Positions 46,965 to 59,039 are shown, numbered from the stretch's first letter. The stretch is 64,000 nt of DNA from Vigna angularis (GCF_016808095.1 NC_068978.1:26113306-26177305); one strand, 5' to 3'. The notes: generated by a model not told the origin, from the letters alone. Numbers and translations: made by a program.

Positions 46965-47790
46965 GTTGACAAATCATCAACAACTATCTGTTTTGGAAAT
47001 TTCTGTATACAGGAATCCAACTCAGAAATGCCAGGGAAAATACACATTCACTGTTGATTAAGTTGATAACTCTAGAAAGGATTAATTGATAAGTTCCATA
47101 CAACTTCCAAATAGAATCAAACCTCGGCTAAATTCTCACTAAACAACACACAATAAATGTCATGATTACAGTAGGAAGCCCTATTATCCCTGCAGGTATG
47201 TTTGGTAGTGAGATTTAGAAGGAAAAAGGGAGAGTAATATTATTGTTTTCTTCTATGGCTTTCAATATCGTTAAAACTAGTAAAAGGGCCCAACAGCTCC
47301 AGGTATCAAATCTACCATCAAGACTCATAAAAGAAATAACCCTTCAAACAAAATTAACAAAGCCATGCACTATTAACAGAGCCATTCACAAAGAACAGAC
47401 CACAAGAAATCAACAGTTAACAAAACAACCAATAAAGATAGCCAAAGGGAATCTCAAAGCTCATTTAGGCATTTGACCAAACACAAAACTTGCAACCCAT
47501 AGATCCCTTCATAGCAAATCAAACAAACATTTTAAAATTGCAAGCTAAAATACTCGGAAAAATTCAAATCTATACAATAAAAACACAAACTCCAACCCCA
47601 AAAAACTCCAAGTATGTCAGTATAGCGAGCAAACTATAGGGAGCCTAACGAATAACGAATTTCGCATGTCCACAAACAAAAAAAAAACAACTTTGAAGAC
47701 GAAACTAAAAATGGGTCTCAAGTTCGAAGCTGATGAGTCAATAGATAGATCGTTGAGATATGAAAAGAGATTTAATTACCTGAGTGAGAG
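46965..47790 (-). other. probable 5' UTR intron and leader of the coiled-coil gene
   Basis: Upstream of the ATG, on the minus strand, a CTCACTCAG/GTAATT donor lies at 47780 and CAG acceptors near 46985-47010. This fits a first non-coding exon around 47781-47850 and an intron of about 780 bp. No conserved coding text in between. The open stretch at 47243-47476 on the other strand has no domain. Confidence 0.45.
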
Positions 47791-48984
47791 TGATTCTATC
47801 GCTTTTTACTCAAACAAAAATATTCTGTCAAGTTTCGATTAGGTATTGCTAGTTGTATAAATAGGTAGTGTAATTTTGAAGGTCTTCATAATATGAGAAA
47901 CTTTTTAAAAAATATTATGCGGCCTAATAAAAGTAATTATTTTAAAATAAATAAATTACATCAAGTAGATATTCAATAACATTTTTTTAAATACTTAAAT
48001 GAGATTATTAATTGTTAAATATTTTATCTTGAAATGAAATAAAGATTTCGCTTATTTGTAAGAATGTGAATTAACGTGAAGATACATTATTATATCGATG
48101 ATAAAGTAAATTATGTTAATTATAATATTTTGAATTACGCAAATATGTTTTTTATAGATGTACACAATAATATTTTTTCAAAAAGAATTTTAAAAATTGA
48201 GTATAAAATAAAAAAATATTTTTTAAATCCTAAAAATGTTGATGTAATGCTTTTAAACAGTTAAAGAATAAGTATTGTTCTGAAAAAAAAAATCTAAGAC
48301 GTCTAGTTAGAGCATTAAAAATTCAATGATTTTCATCGTAATTAGAGGTATATTTTTATAAGTTTTAGTGAGGTATTTTTTTTTTATTTCCTCCAGCATA
48401 CTAAATATATTTGTCCCTAAATATTTATATCATCTTCAATCAATTTCAAATATTTTAAATTATGGTTTCTTTTTCTTTTTCCTAGTATATGAATAGTTGA
48501 TTAATATAATTATAAAAAATGTAAGCCTTATAACCAATTAAATTTATGAGTTATAATATCTTATAATAGGATGTCGACTTAACTACTAGGACACATTATC
48601 AATTTTCAAAGGCGAGAGCATTTTTGGATTGAAAAATAAATTTGAAGAAAGAAATAAAATTAGAAAGAGAATGAAGAGTGAGATTTTTTTGATTAACACT
48701 CTGTTTGTTTCCATCTATTTAATGTTCAGGTGGATGGAATGGAGATTCTGTTTGGCATTTGCTTAAAATTTGAAATTATTTGAGGGAGATAATTTGAAGG
48801 AGAATACAAAGGTGAAAAGATGAGATGGGAAAGACACCTCAGCGTACATGATTTCATCTAATTGCCATTAAAAACCCATGAATGGGAGGTGGAGGAACAC
48901 TTTGAGTTTTGCCATCGCTGAAACTGATAGATCAAGGATTGTATGCGATGAAGGAGTACATGTGCCAGAAGATGAATGAAGGGC
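47791..48984. other. promoter side of the coiled-coil gene, then AT-rich intergenic
   Basis: 47840-47870 contains, on the minus strand, TATTTATAC, a possible TATA box about 60 bp upstream of the inferred first exon. The rest is AT-rich sequence without genes. Confidence 0.4.
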
Positions 48985-50028
48985 TGGGAATTCATGTGTC
49001 CAAGATTTATATTGGATAAAAATAAGAAAGTAGAGCACTATATAAAAGTGAAAGACCTATTAACTCATTGTCTTAAGGATTTGGGTAGAGAGTGGTGTCA
49101 ATCTCTTATATGGTTGAGCCCATGTCTCATTGGTGTTTGTGTCTCCCCGATGAACCTCCTCCTTGATAGACCCAACAGTGGTATCAAAGTCGATGGTTTG
49201 TCTTGGAGATCGGTTCAGACGAGTACAATGGTGCCTGTATCGAAAGTCTTCCTAGTGAAGGGTTCCAAGTAAGTGTGTCCCGTTAAGATGAACGACGGTA
49301 CGAAGGGGTACTCGTGGTTGAGAATGTTTCTGCTGGAGGGGAGTGTACCAATGTGGAAGGGACTCACCCTTGAGGGGGAGATTGTTGGGAATCTAAGTGT
49401 AAGTCCAAGTCCCACATTGGATATAAATGAGAAAGTAATGATGGGAAAGGGCCAAGAATATAACAACTTAGAAAAGAGTAATAACGCAGCGGAAATTCAA
49501 TCCCCTTTCTAGCGAGAATCTGCGAGGAGCACCAAACAAATAGAACAAAAATAGAATCCAAAAGCACAAACAGACACCAACAATTTTTAACGTGGAAAAT
49601 CCCTCAATGCAAGGATAAAAACCACAAGTCGTCTAGACCAAAGAAAAATTCACTATGATCAATAATAGAGTACAAAAGAGTCTCCAATAATAACACCAAA
49701 TGATGTTTTCAATAAGCCAATTTAAATAAGCACATTCTCTCTCTTGGCTTTTGCCACTTTTCAAATGACTCTAATGTGCCCTACTAATCTGACTAATCTC
49801 TATTTAATCTAGTGAGAGATAAAGGTCCACATTATTTGGGCCTATTCTCCACATAGGAAGGGAGCCTAATAACCCAACAAGTAGAGCATTGTATAAAGGT
49901 GAAAGACCCATTAACCCATTGCCTTAAGGTTTTTGGTAGAAAGTGATGTTGATCCCTTATATGGTTGGACTCATGTCTCATTGGTGTTTGTGTCTCCTCG
50001 GTGAACCTTCTTCTTGATAGACCCAACA
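48985..50028 (+). mobile_element. TRIM family C, split by a nested insertion
   Basis: The 5' LTR of about 193 bp (48985-49177) ends GACCCAACA. The primer site TGGTATCAAAG is at 49179. A purine tract, TTGAGGGGGAG, at 49370-49380 precedes the 3' LTR start TGTTGGGAATC at 49383. The 3' LTR stops after GAGAAAGTA at 49437 and resumes at 49879 with AAGTAGAGCATTG, running to ACCCAACA at 50028. The repeated AAGTA marks a 5-bp duplication around the insert. The internal region is about 200 bp and has no coding. Confidence 0.78.
49438..49878. mobile_element. LTR-like insert inside TRIM family C
   Basis: About 441 bp flanked by AAGTA (49433-49437 and 49879-49883). It contains TTTTTAACGTGGAAAATCCC, typical of the transcribed part of plant LTRs, and begins near ATGATGGG and ends near ACCCAAC. 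It is probably a solo LTR. Its right part became part of the 761-bp tandem repeat. Confidence 0.6.
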
Positions 50029-51762
50029 TGAAGGCCATCAGAGCCTCACGAAGAAGTAATGGGTAAAGGTTGGTCGGTATAGCAACTTCAATTAAAGGTG
50101 ATGAAAGGAGTTCTTCTGACATTTTAGCCTAACTCGTTATTAGTCGCCAAAAACAAGTAGGACAAGTCAACCCGACTATAGAAAACAACCTAAAAATTAG
50201 TTATGCCATTTAGCGGCCTGACAGATTGGTCGACTAATCTGCCAATTTAAATAAGCACAAATGCTTACAAATGAGAACAAAGAAGATGAAAATACTCCAA
50301 AACAGGGTTGCTGGTGCGGGACTAATTTCTCCCAATATAGACCTCCTATTGACGATCTGAACGGTCAGAATGAATAACCATATATCTGAAACTCATTGTC
50401 CAAAATCAACTTGATCCAACGGTGAACGACTTCACAGCGACAAAAACACCAGTGCAGGTTTAGGGTTATGTGGGAAAGGCTTTCTCTCTTTCTTTTTCTC
50501 TCTCTTGGCTTTTGCCACTTTTCAAATGACTCTAATGTGCCCTACTAATCTGACTCATTTCTATTTAACCTAGTGAGAGATAAAGGTCCACATTATTTGG
50601 GCCTATTCTCCACATAGGAAGGGAGCCCAATAACCCAACAAGTAGAGCATTGTATAAAGGTGAAAGACCCATTAACCCATTGCCTTAAGGTTTTTGGTAG
50701 AAAGTGATGTTGATCCCTTATATGGTTGGACTCATGTCTCATTGGTGTTTGTGTCTCCTTGGTGAACCTTCTTCTTGATAGACCCAACATGAAGGCCATT
50801 AGAGCCTCACGAAGAAGTAATGGGTAAAGGTTGGTGGGTATAGCAACTTCAATTAAAGGTGATGAAAGGAGTTCTTCTGACATTTTAGCCTAACTCGTTA
50901 TTAGTCGCCAAAAACAAGTAGGACAAGTCAACCCGACTATAGAAAACAACCTAAAAATTAGTTATGCCATTTAGCGGCCTGACGGATTGGTCGACTAATC
51001 TGCCAATTTAAATAAGCACAAATGCTTACAAATGAGAACAAAGAAGATGAAAATACTCCAAAACAGGGTTGCTGGTGCGGGACTAATTTCTCCCAATATA
51101 GACCTCCTATTGACGATCTGAACGGTCAGAATGAATAACCATATATCTGAAACTCATTGTCCAAAATCAACTTGATCCAACGGTGAACGACTTCACAGCG
51201 ACAAAAACACCAGTGCAGGTTTAGGGTTATGCGGGAAAGGCTTTCTCTCTTTCTTTTTCTCTCTCTTGGCTTTTGCCACTTTTCAAATGACTCTAATGTG
51301 CCCTACTAATCTGACTCATTTCTATTTAACCTAGTGAGAGATAAAGGTCCACATTATTTGGGCCTATTCTCCACATAGGAAGGGAGCCTAATAACCCAAC
51401 AAGTAGAGCATTGTATAAAGGTGAAAGACCCATTAACCCATTGCCTTAAGGTTTTTGGTAGAGAGTGATGTTGATCCCTTATATGGTTGGACTCATGTCT
51501 CATTGTTGTTTGTGTCTCCTCGGTGAACCTTCTTCTTGATAGACCCAACATGAAGGCCATTAGAGCCTCACGAAGAAGTAATGGGTAAAGGTTGGTGGGT
51601 ATAGCAACTTCAATTAAAGGTGATGAAAGGAGTTCTTCTGACATTTTAGCCTAACTCGTTATTAGTCGCCAAAAACAAGTAGGACAAGTCAACCCGACTA
51701 TAGAAAACAACCTAAAAATTAGTTATGCCATTTAGCGGCCTGACGGATGTGTCGACTAATCT
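49716..51762. repeat. recent 761-bp tandem triplication
   Basis: Units start with GCCAATTTAAATAAGCACA at 49716, 50241 and 51002, and the third ends at 51762. Units 2 and 3 are 761 bp. Unit 1 is 525 bp because about 236 bp between AATAAGCACA and TTCTCTCTCTTGG is absent. Units are almost identical (a handful of substitutions). Each contains the junction between the nested insert and the TRIM LTR, so amplification followed both insertions. The 96-codon minus-strand frame repeated in each unit is not a gene. Confidence 0.92.
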
Positions 51763-52327
51763 GCCATTTTTTTAATTTTTTTTTCATGCAGTGGTGAAAT
51801 AGTACAAATCATTAGTGTTATGTCCCTAACTAAGGTAAAAGGTATGTAACAAAGAAGCAATATAACTAAAGCAAATAAGGAATCAAGTATATCTTTTTCA
51901 AAGCGATGGATGTAGTCTTACTTCAAAAAAAAGCTTACAAATCATTATTAGCTCATAGTTGAAATGAATAAATGAAGAAAGAGATTGAAGAAGATGCGAA
52001 GGCTCTCCAAACAAGGGACATAAGGTCAACAATGAAGGCCTTGCTGGATTTGGGATGACTATAGAGAGCGACGAGGGGGAGAAACTTGTCACACAAGATG
52101 GTACCTGATATGCTGTCATTGACGCTATCAATTTACTACTACTTAATAAGGTAACTTCAATATTTTCAAGTTAGTAGTTAACAAACTAGATAGGATTAAG
52201 TTAGCCCTGAGTCGTTTCCCAACGAATACGGAATTGTTTTTCAATAATTGATTCTTATAAAATTCTACTCAAAAGGTTAGTGAAACACTATGCATATACT
52301 AAAAGTAAATGAAAACACAGGAAAACA
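51763..52327. other. no gene confirmed
   Basis: AT-rich start, then a tract at 51960-52135 with somewhat coding-like composition on the plus strand (possible NNEGLAGFGMTIESDEGEKL text), but without splice context or family match. Left unassigned. Confidence 0.35.
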
Positions 52328-53520
52328 TTAAAGGGGGTGAATAGTATTTTTGAAATATTTTCACAAAGCAACGTCTAATGATTTGTAAACAGAATATATA
52401 AAATTGTTAAAGGTTTAGACACTGGTTTCCATAAGATGAGTAAATAAGAATATGTTCAGACGATGATGTTTCAAAATGACTTTGTAAAAGCTTTTCAGAA
52501 AGGAAAACATTAAAGTATAGTTTTTATGCTAGTTCGCTCAATCCTAAGTTACATCTAGTTCCCCTTAAGAACTCTTAAGGGGTTGCACTAATCTTTTCCA
52601 AGATTACATGAGTTTTATCGGTTCAGAATCTCACTGAGTATATTCACCACTCCTGGTTTACAACAAGTATTCTAGCCATTCCTGATTCCTTAGTCAACAC
52701 GCCTAGACCAAGTTTAACCACTCTTGGTTTACAATAAGTAGTCTTACCACTCCTAGTTTTATCCTAGACAACATGTCTAGACAAGTGCTTTAATTCTTTT
52801 CAAAATTTGCTACACAAATAGTGTTTAGATCATAAATACATGTGATAACTCTCAAGGAGATATAAATAATATGAATTGTTATGTATTTACTAAGATTTTT
52901 CTAACAGAAGATATTGAGCTTCAGACGATATATAAGCATTACAGGCTTTTCTTTTTATTCCCTTCTCACGTTGGTATTCTTCTTATGTTATCTTTCTTGC
53001 ATTATCATCAACAACTTTTTTTCAAGCTTTCTTCTATATATAGCTTCTCTTGAAAGGTGACCATTAGACAGAGAAATTAAGTTCAAGAGAGTAGTCTTTT
53101 GATAAGAAGTTAGACTTTAGTATACTTTGTAGGATACAAAGCTTTTTCTCATAGCCTTAAGCGAAACTAAGCTTGTACGATGTGACTGAGCAGAGGGCTT
53201 CAAGGTAAAATTCCTAGAATGTTCTTATTCTCTCATAATGTCTTTTTCTTAGGTGTCATGATTTTGATCAAATATTTATGCTTTATTGATATGCATGAAT
53301 ACCAAGAACAAAGTATACAAACATTGAGGTTCTTTATAGCACACACATTAAATGTTTTGAATATTGATAAATGTTAGACAATGTAGCGTGTTTAAAACAT
53401 TTTATCATTTGTCATTTCATTAATAAATGCATCGTTGGTAAGACATATAACATGTATAATCATGAGACCGTATAAACATTAGTTGTTTTTTCAAAGGCTA
53501 AAGTATTTAGCAGTGATTTA
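52328..53520 (-). repeat. SIRE-like Copia LTR, reverse orientation
   Basis: Reverse complement of the LTR at 25281-26905: shared TAATGTTTTC end (52326-52335 on plus as GAAAACATTA), GTGCAACCCCTTAAGAGTTC, ACATCTAGTTCCCCTTAAG, GTTTACAATAAGT..ACC and TGTCTAGACAAG. The LTR start (TGTTAAGATAAG) is missing. Sequence homology fades near 53520, just before the Ogre-like LTR begins, so that insertion or a deletion removed it. Confidence 0.7.
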
Positions 53521-53619
53521 TTAGTTGGTTGTCAACACCCAATTTCGTCCGGATGGACTAATAGATTTATTTTATTTTCATCATGAGTGTAAAATAAAAA
53601 TAAAAGAAAAAAAATAATA

Positions 53620-54560
53620 AAAAAAAAGGCGTTCGGCCTTTTGTTGTAGCTGTACGACCGAGCCGTTCGTCCTCTGCCCTGCACGACCGTTCGTCCTTTG
53701 CTCTATGCGACCGTTCGTCCTTTGCCCTTTTCGACCGTTAGTCCATTCATACATTTAAGACGTTCAGCAATTCTCAGTCTCAACCGTTCGGTCATCCACA
53801 AGCCACTACTCGGCCGTTCGGCCATTCAACCTCAGTGACGTTCGGTCATCTTCAAGCGTTCACTATTCGACCGTTCGTCAACTCATACCTTTAGGACGTT
53901 CGGCAATTCTCATCCACAACCGTTCGACTTCTCTACACTGAGCTACCGTTCGTTCGCTTCTTTTTGACGATCGGTTCCTTCCCCTGCATGTGAACGTTCG
54001 TTCCTTATTGAATAATATCACAAACGTTCGGTCGTTGGTCCTCATCTGTTCAACCATTCGGTTTCATTGACGACCGTTCGGCCATCCATACATTTAGGAC
54101 GTTCGGCCTTTCAGAGTTTCAACCGATCGACTATCCACAAGCTTTCCAATTGTTCGGCCGCTCATCCTGAATCGTTCGGCCATCTGGTCTCATGGACGTT
54201 CGGCAATTTGCAGCCTCCACCGTTCGTTCTTTAATTATTGTCAAACCGATACCTGTTGCTCTCAGGTAGAGAGCGTTCGGTCTTGGTGTACTAGTGATGA
54301 CTAGCGTTCGGATTTGAGCATTCGTCCTGTTAGTGCATGATGTCCTGCCGTTCAACAAATAACGTTCGGTAGTGTTCTTGTTCAGAAAATAACGTTCGGT
54401 CTTGATTGTTTAACGTTCGGTCTTAATTTTTATATTGAACGTTCGGTCTTGATATGTGTTTACGTTATCGTTCATAGTGAACGGCCGTTCTAGATGATTT
54501 TTGTACTCGTAATAGGGGTTTTGTGTTTTTGAGACGTTCGTCCAAACAGTAGGGCGTTCG
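53620..54560. repeat. CGTTCG-rich degenerate array
   Basis: GTTCG occurs about 28 times in 940 bp, mostly as CGTTCGGTC, CGTTCGGCC, CGTTCGTCC or GACCGTTCG, spaced 15-50 bp. Longer modules recur, e.g. CATACATTTAGGACGTTCGG at about 54086 with close relatives at 53750 and 53885. AACGTTCGGTCTT recurs at 54400-54450. The array is rich in CpG although the surroundings are CpG-poor. Confidence 0.85.
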
Positions 54561-55539
54561 TTTTTTATTATTTTTGTTGTTTCATTTTATTTGTTTTAAA
54601 ATGAAAAAAAAAACAAAAAAAAAATAAATAATAATAAAAAAATAAATAAAAACAAAAAGATCCGGAATTAGGGATGTGTCCCTGGAAAGTTGTCTAAAAA
54701 AACAAAAAAAGACAAAAGACAAAAGAAATAAGAATCCCAAGGAATATGTCTGACGGGATGTGTTTGAGCTCCTGGGAAGCAGTGCAGCAGGATTGGTGTT
54801 CTTTAAATCTGATTCATCATAGAAGGGGGATACCCACGGCTACTAGAGGCCATCATCATCTGACTCTCTCATCATTTTCCAACTTCTATTCCCCTCCATC
54901 AACCCAACATCATCATCTTCACCTTACCTCACGGGCACAATCCAGATACCATAGACATTCATCTCCATTAATCTTCCTTCATTTTCATTCACCTCAGACC
55001 ATCATCTCCACACCTTATACACAGACCTCACGACCATCTTAATCTTCATTCATCAAACACCTCACGGCCACTGCCTAACTTCAAACTCTGTCACCTCCTG
55101 CGGCCTTCACCTCCAACGCTGACCTTCTCCCCTATTCCCAACTCCCACTCGTCATTTCCTCCGTCACGCATATCACAGAACTTTATTACCCTAACCCATC
55201 ATCCATATTCACCCACTGCCACAGCCATCATCTGCATCTATTTCCTTTTTGTTTTCCCCAGCCATCACTGATCTCAAACTCTCTCTGCTCTTGAAACCCA
55301 TCCCATTCGGTCAACGTGAACCACACCTCCAACTCTTCATCTTGATCTTACTCTTCTTTCATCATTCATCTCCAACAATGAATACCACGGCCTAACCTCC
55401 AAACACCCATCATCATTAACCCTCACTTGTAATACCAAAATCCCCAAAGTCGTTTCCCTGCAAGTAAAGAGAATTAATCCAAACACCCAAATCAATACAC
55501 AAATCAATACACAGAGCAGAACTAATCCAGTGTTTACCC

Positions 55540-55960
55540 CTCCTTGGGTTACCAATTTCGAAACAAAGAAGAGAAGGAGGGAGGAAGCAATGATGCTGGC
55601 CGGATCGGGGCGGCGTGATGTGGCGGCTGGTCCAGAGAGGCAGTGACGCGGTGGTCATTTGCGGCGTGGTAGCTGGATCAGAGAAGCAGGGGCGCGCCAG
55701 ACTGGATCGAAGAAGCGACGACCCTTGCATGGTGGTTGCAGCAGTTGGCGCAGCGGATGGCCGACGTCGTTGGTGGCTGCGAGAGTGTGTCCAGATCGCG
55801 GTGCAGCGAGCAGCGAAAGAGGAGAGCTTTCGCCTCCATCGGCAATGGCTCCGACAACGAACGTCGTCATGGACCGTGGCTCGCGGCTGCCGTTCGGGCG
55901 GAAGTTTGGTTGTACGTGGAGGAGCTCAGTTACCTTTGGATTCAAATGAAGAGGAAATGA
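55540..55960. other. GC-rich tract inside the Ogre-like LTR
   Basis: About 420 bp clearly more GC-rich than its surroundings and open in several frames on both strands (136 codons plus, 122 codons minus). No domain is recognised in any frame. It could be LTR sequence or a captured plant gene fragment; I do not call a gene. Confidence 0.4.
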
Positions 55961-56033
55961 GACTTTGGTCTCGTTTAGCACAAATGGGAGGAGGTGGCAG
56001 CACCCCTTGGGCCAGATCCACATAATTAAAACA

Positions 56034-56485
56034 AGGTTTAATTGCTTCCTTTGTCCCCAGTTTGGTTGAATTGTGTCAAATTCATCCTCATTTTTAAAAA
56101 AGTTTCATTGTCGTCCTCACGTGGTATAAAAGTGTCAATTGAATCCAAACATAGAAAAAATTTGTGTCAAAGTAGTCATTTTTCCTATATCTCTGTGTCT
56201 TCCTTTCATATGTCACTTCTCTGGAGCTATGAAAAGCCTTAAATTGGATAAGGTAAAATGAATATCTGTACTTGATTGTATGAAAGGAAGACACAGAGAT
56301 ATAGGAAAAATGACTACTTTGACACAAATTTTTTCTATGTTTGGATTCAATTGACACTTTTACACCACATGAGGACGACAATGAAACTTCTACACCACGT
56401 GAGGACGACAATGAAACTTTTTTAAAAATGAGGATGAATTTGACACAATTCAACCAAACTGGAGACAAAGGAAGCAATTAAACCT
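56034..56485. mobile_element. foldback MITE, 452 bp, nested in the Ogre-like LTR
   Basis: Inverted arms of about 180 and 208 bp begin AGGTTTAATTGCTTCCTTTG on both sides, nearly identical, separated by about 63 bp. The flanks carry TAAAACA (56027-56033 and 56486-56492), a 7-bp duplication. The right arm has an extra 30-bp copy of GTTTCATTGTCGTCCTCA text. The arms are open for 66 and 127 codons with the same sequence, which is a by-product of the inverted repeat. Confidence 0.88.
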
Positions 56486-56983
56486 TAAAACAACAACAAA
56501 AAAATAATAAAAAAAACAAATAAAAATAAAGAAAATAATAATAAAAATTCCGCTTTCACACACCCCGTTTCTCACTTGCACTCCCCTTCAATTTGGGCTT
56601 AGGCCTTTTCTGCCAATAAAAAATATGAAGAAGAAGAAGAGTTGGGCTGAGCACACTATTTCAGGATGCACCTCCAGTTTCATGTTTACACTCCTGTCAG
56701 ACACCAAGTGGTTGAAGAAAAGAGTTGACCCAAACAAAGGTTTCATTTTTCTCGGCACCCCTGGTTTTGTATCTCTGTACCCCTAATCCTGTTAAGCTTT
56801 TCTCTTGTTTCATTTTTATGCTTTTTCTTTTCATTGGTTTTTTTTATTGCATGTAATTCCCCTTGCATGATAACCCCCATCCCTTGTTTTAGTGGATTTG
56901 TTCGTTTTCGTTTTAGAAAAATTGCAAAAGGAAATAATAAAATATATATAAAACTTAAAAAAAAAACATGTAATAAATATCGG

Positions 56984-57183
56984 TATGAGTACTTGTGCGA
57001 TCGTACGCATCAGCCTAGTATTCATTATCCAAAATATAAAATAAACAACAAAAAAAGTCGTATGAGTGCTCGTGCGATCGTACGCATCAGCCTAGTGCTC
57101 ATTAGGCAAAACAATAAAAAACAAAGAAAAAGCCGTGTGAGTGCTCGTGCGATCGTACGCATCAGCCTAGTGCTCATTACGCA
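56984..57183. repeat. three 75-77-bp repeats with GCGATCGTACGC core
   Basis: Copies start at about 56984, 57061 and 57136. Each contains GTGCGATCGTACGCATCAGC and CTAGTGCTCATTA-like text, with A-rich variable spacers. Located near the 3' end of the Ogre-like LTR. Confidence 0.8.
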
Positions 57184-57790
57184 AAAAAATCTAAATATTA
57201 CATCAAAAAATACCAAAAAAATATATAAAATCATCAAAAACCAAAAACATCAAAATTTTCAAACAACAAACAATATCGCCTTGCCAGAACTACGTGATCC
57301 TTAATTCTCCATCAAAAGTGGAGATACGTAGGAGCAAGTTCATTTCCCTAAAAATACAAAATCAATTTCTTCAAGCAAATTTCTCAAACAATTTCAAAAT
57401 GAACTACGGAACCCTGATTTCTCATTCTAAATGGGAATACGTAGGAGCAAGGTCAATCCTTGTCGGGCTCAAAAAACTAAAAAATATTGTTTGTTTCTTT
57501 AGAGTTTTATTTCAAGGGAAAGTTAAACATTTTGAAAACCACATCATATTCGCATATTTAATTAAAGGTACTGCCTTAAGGCAGGCGTTGTAGGGTGCTA
57601 ATACCTTCCCTACACGTAACCGACTCCCGAACCAAGAATCTGGTTCTAATAGACCATGCCTTATCATTTTATGGTTTTTCCGTAGTTTTCCAGAATAAAC
57701 TATGGTGGCGACTCCAAAATCTCTTTTTTCAAAAACGCGTTGCTTTTCTTTTTCGGATCGTCGTCCCGTCGTGATTCCGGTTGCGACAGA

Positions 57791-57808
57791 TGGCGACTCC
57801 ACTGGGGA
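57791..57808 (+). other. primer binding site, tRNA-Arg type
   Basis: TGGCGACTCCACTGGGGA lies two bases after the LTR end. It is complementary to the 3' end of plant tRNA-Arg(ACG) (CCA plus acceptor and T-arm) with one mismatch (A for G at position 11). This is the primer type known for Ogre elements and fixes the element's orientation as forward. Confidence 0.8.
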
Positions 57809-59034
57809 CGTCAGAGAGTCAGGCCATTTAATTAGATAAGCGAATTCGATGTGTTTTTTCTTTATGTTTTTATTCCCTTTTTCCTTATCTATGTTTTATA
57901 TTTAGAATAATTGCATGTGAGTTTCTTTTACTTTTTATTTATGTTTGAAATAATTGTTCCTACTTATTTGTGTTTATTTTTGCAATTGTTATTTTACATT
58001 GTAATCTCCCTCTACACATTATGCATATCATGAGTGAGGCCCTATACCCGGGTCTGAGCGCAACTTAGAAATAGAGGGGTTGTGTAGCGGTGTCACTCCG
58101 GGATGTACTTCCTGTCTGACTATCGTGAGAACTTCAGCTAGAGTCTGTTCTCTTCATTTGTGTTTCCACATCTAGTTGATTACTCTGACTATTGTGGAGA
58201 GACAGTGAAAAGAGCCACAGCTCTGGTGGCCTTGATTTAAGCATTAGGGAGCTACCCTTGTGAGTGCATATATTTGGCCTTAGAACATTAAGTCACTCAA
58301 CCTTTGATAAGGCACAAAAGGGAGATTATTTGTTTAAATCTGTCTGTCATTATTTTTCTTTCTATTTTGCAATAAAAATGTCATGTTTCTTTTGTATAAA
58401 ATAAAAAAATAAAAAAGAGAAAATATGAAAACGAATAAATGAAATTTGAATTCATAATTAATTAAATTCTCAGAATCATTCTAAAAAACATAAAAAAAAT
58501 TTAATTTCTTAAAAATATTTTTGGGGCATGAAAAATTTTGAAAAAAAAAATTGTACATATTTTGGTGGCAAAATAGATCATTGTTTTGAAATTCTGGACA
58601 TCATTTTTCATAAAATACGGATTGTTATCCTTAAAAAAAAAAGCAACAAAAAATTCGATTAAACATTTTTGTTTAAACATGCAATATTTTAATTGTCCTC
58701 ACATGTATATATTTATTTTTCTTAAATTTAAAAGTTAAAAAAAATTTTAACTCATTAAAAAAAACTGAAATCATATTTTTTTCAAAATTTAAAAAAAAAT
58801 CAAAACTTCAAAATAAATAAAAAAATAAAAAATTTCTGACAATTATCAAGCCCAACTCGGCCCAGTTACATGCATAATTCTCGTTAAATTCTATTTCTAA
58901 AAGATAAAAACACAAAAATTTTCTAATATGTTTAATTTTTTCACATTTTTGTAAATAAATAAAAAATGAATGAAAAATAAAAACATTTTTATTTTTCAAA
59001 TGTTTTTCTAAATCAAGTTTTCTCATATCAATTT
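57809..59034 (+). other. untranslated leader of the Ogre-like element
   Basis: Between the primer site and the minisatellite. No open frame of note; AT-rich with A-runs in the second half. 58020-58330 is more balanced. No gag recognised. Confidence 0.45.
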
Positions 59035-59039
59035 TTGCA

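Larger units (their letters stand above)
53530..57788 (+). mobile_element. Ogre/Tat-like Ty3/gypsy 5' LTR, 4.26 kb
   Basis: Begins TGTCAACACCCAATTTCGTC and ends CCGGTTGCGACA, two bases before a tRNA-Arg-type primer site. TG...CA ends and a length of about 4.26 kb are characteristic of the Ogre/Tat lineage, whose LTRs are unusually long. The LTR holds a CGTTCG-rich kilobase, a CA-rich tract (54790-55380), a GC-rich tract (55540-55960), a nested foldback element (56034-56485) and short tandem repeats. The element's gag-pol does not appear in the window; after the leader it is interrupted by another LTR. Confidence 0.78.

Noticed and set aside
49832..51644. The same 96-codon minus-strand frame three times
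   Set aside because: These are copies of one stretch in the 761-bp tandem repeat covering TRIM LTR sequence; identical copies reflect amplification, not a gene family.
51898..52135. Possible conserved exon on the plus strand
   Set aside because: Some coding-like text, but no splice sites, neighbours or family match that would justify a gene.
55615..56025. 136-codon frame in GC-rich sequence
   Set aside because: High GC keeps several overlapping frames open on both strands. There is no recognisable domain and it lies inside an LTR.
56042..56477. Two matching small proteins encoded on opposite strands
   Set aside because: They are the two arms of an inverted-repeat MITE, so the same text appears on each strand.
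57791..57808. Possible tRNA-derived gene
   Set aside because: Only the 3' 18 bases match tRNA-Arg, as expected for a primer binding site. There is no cloverleaf around it.
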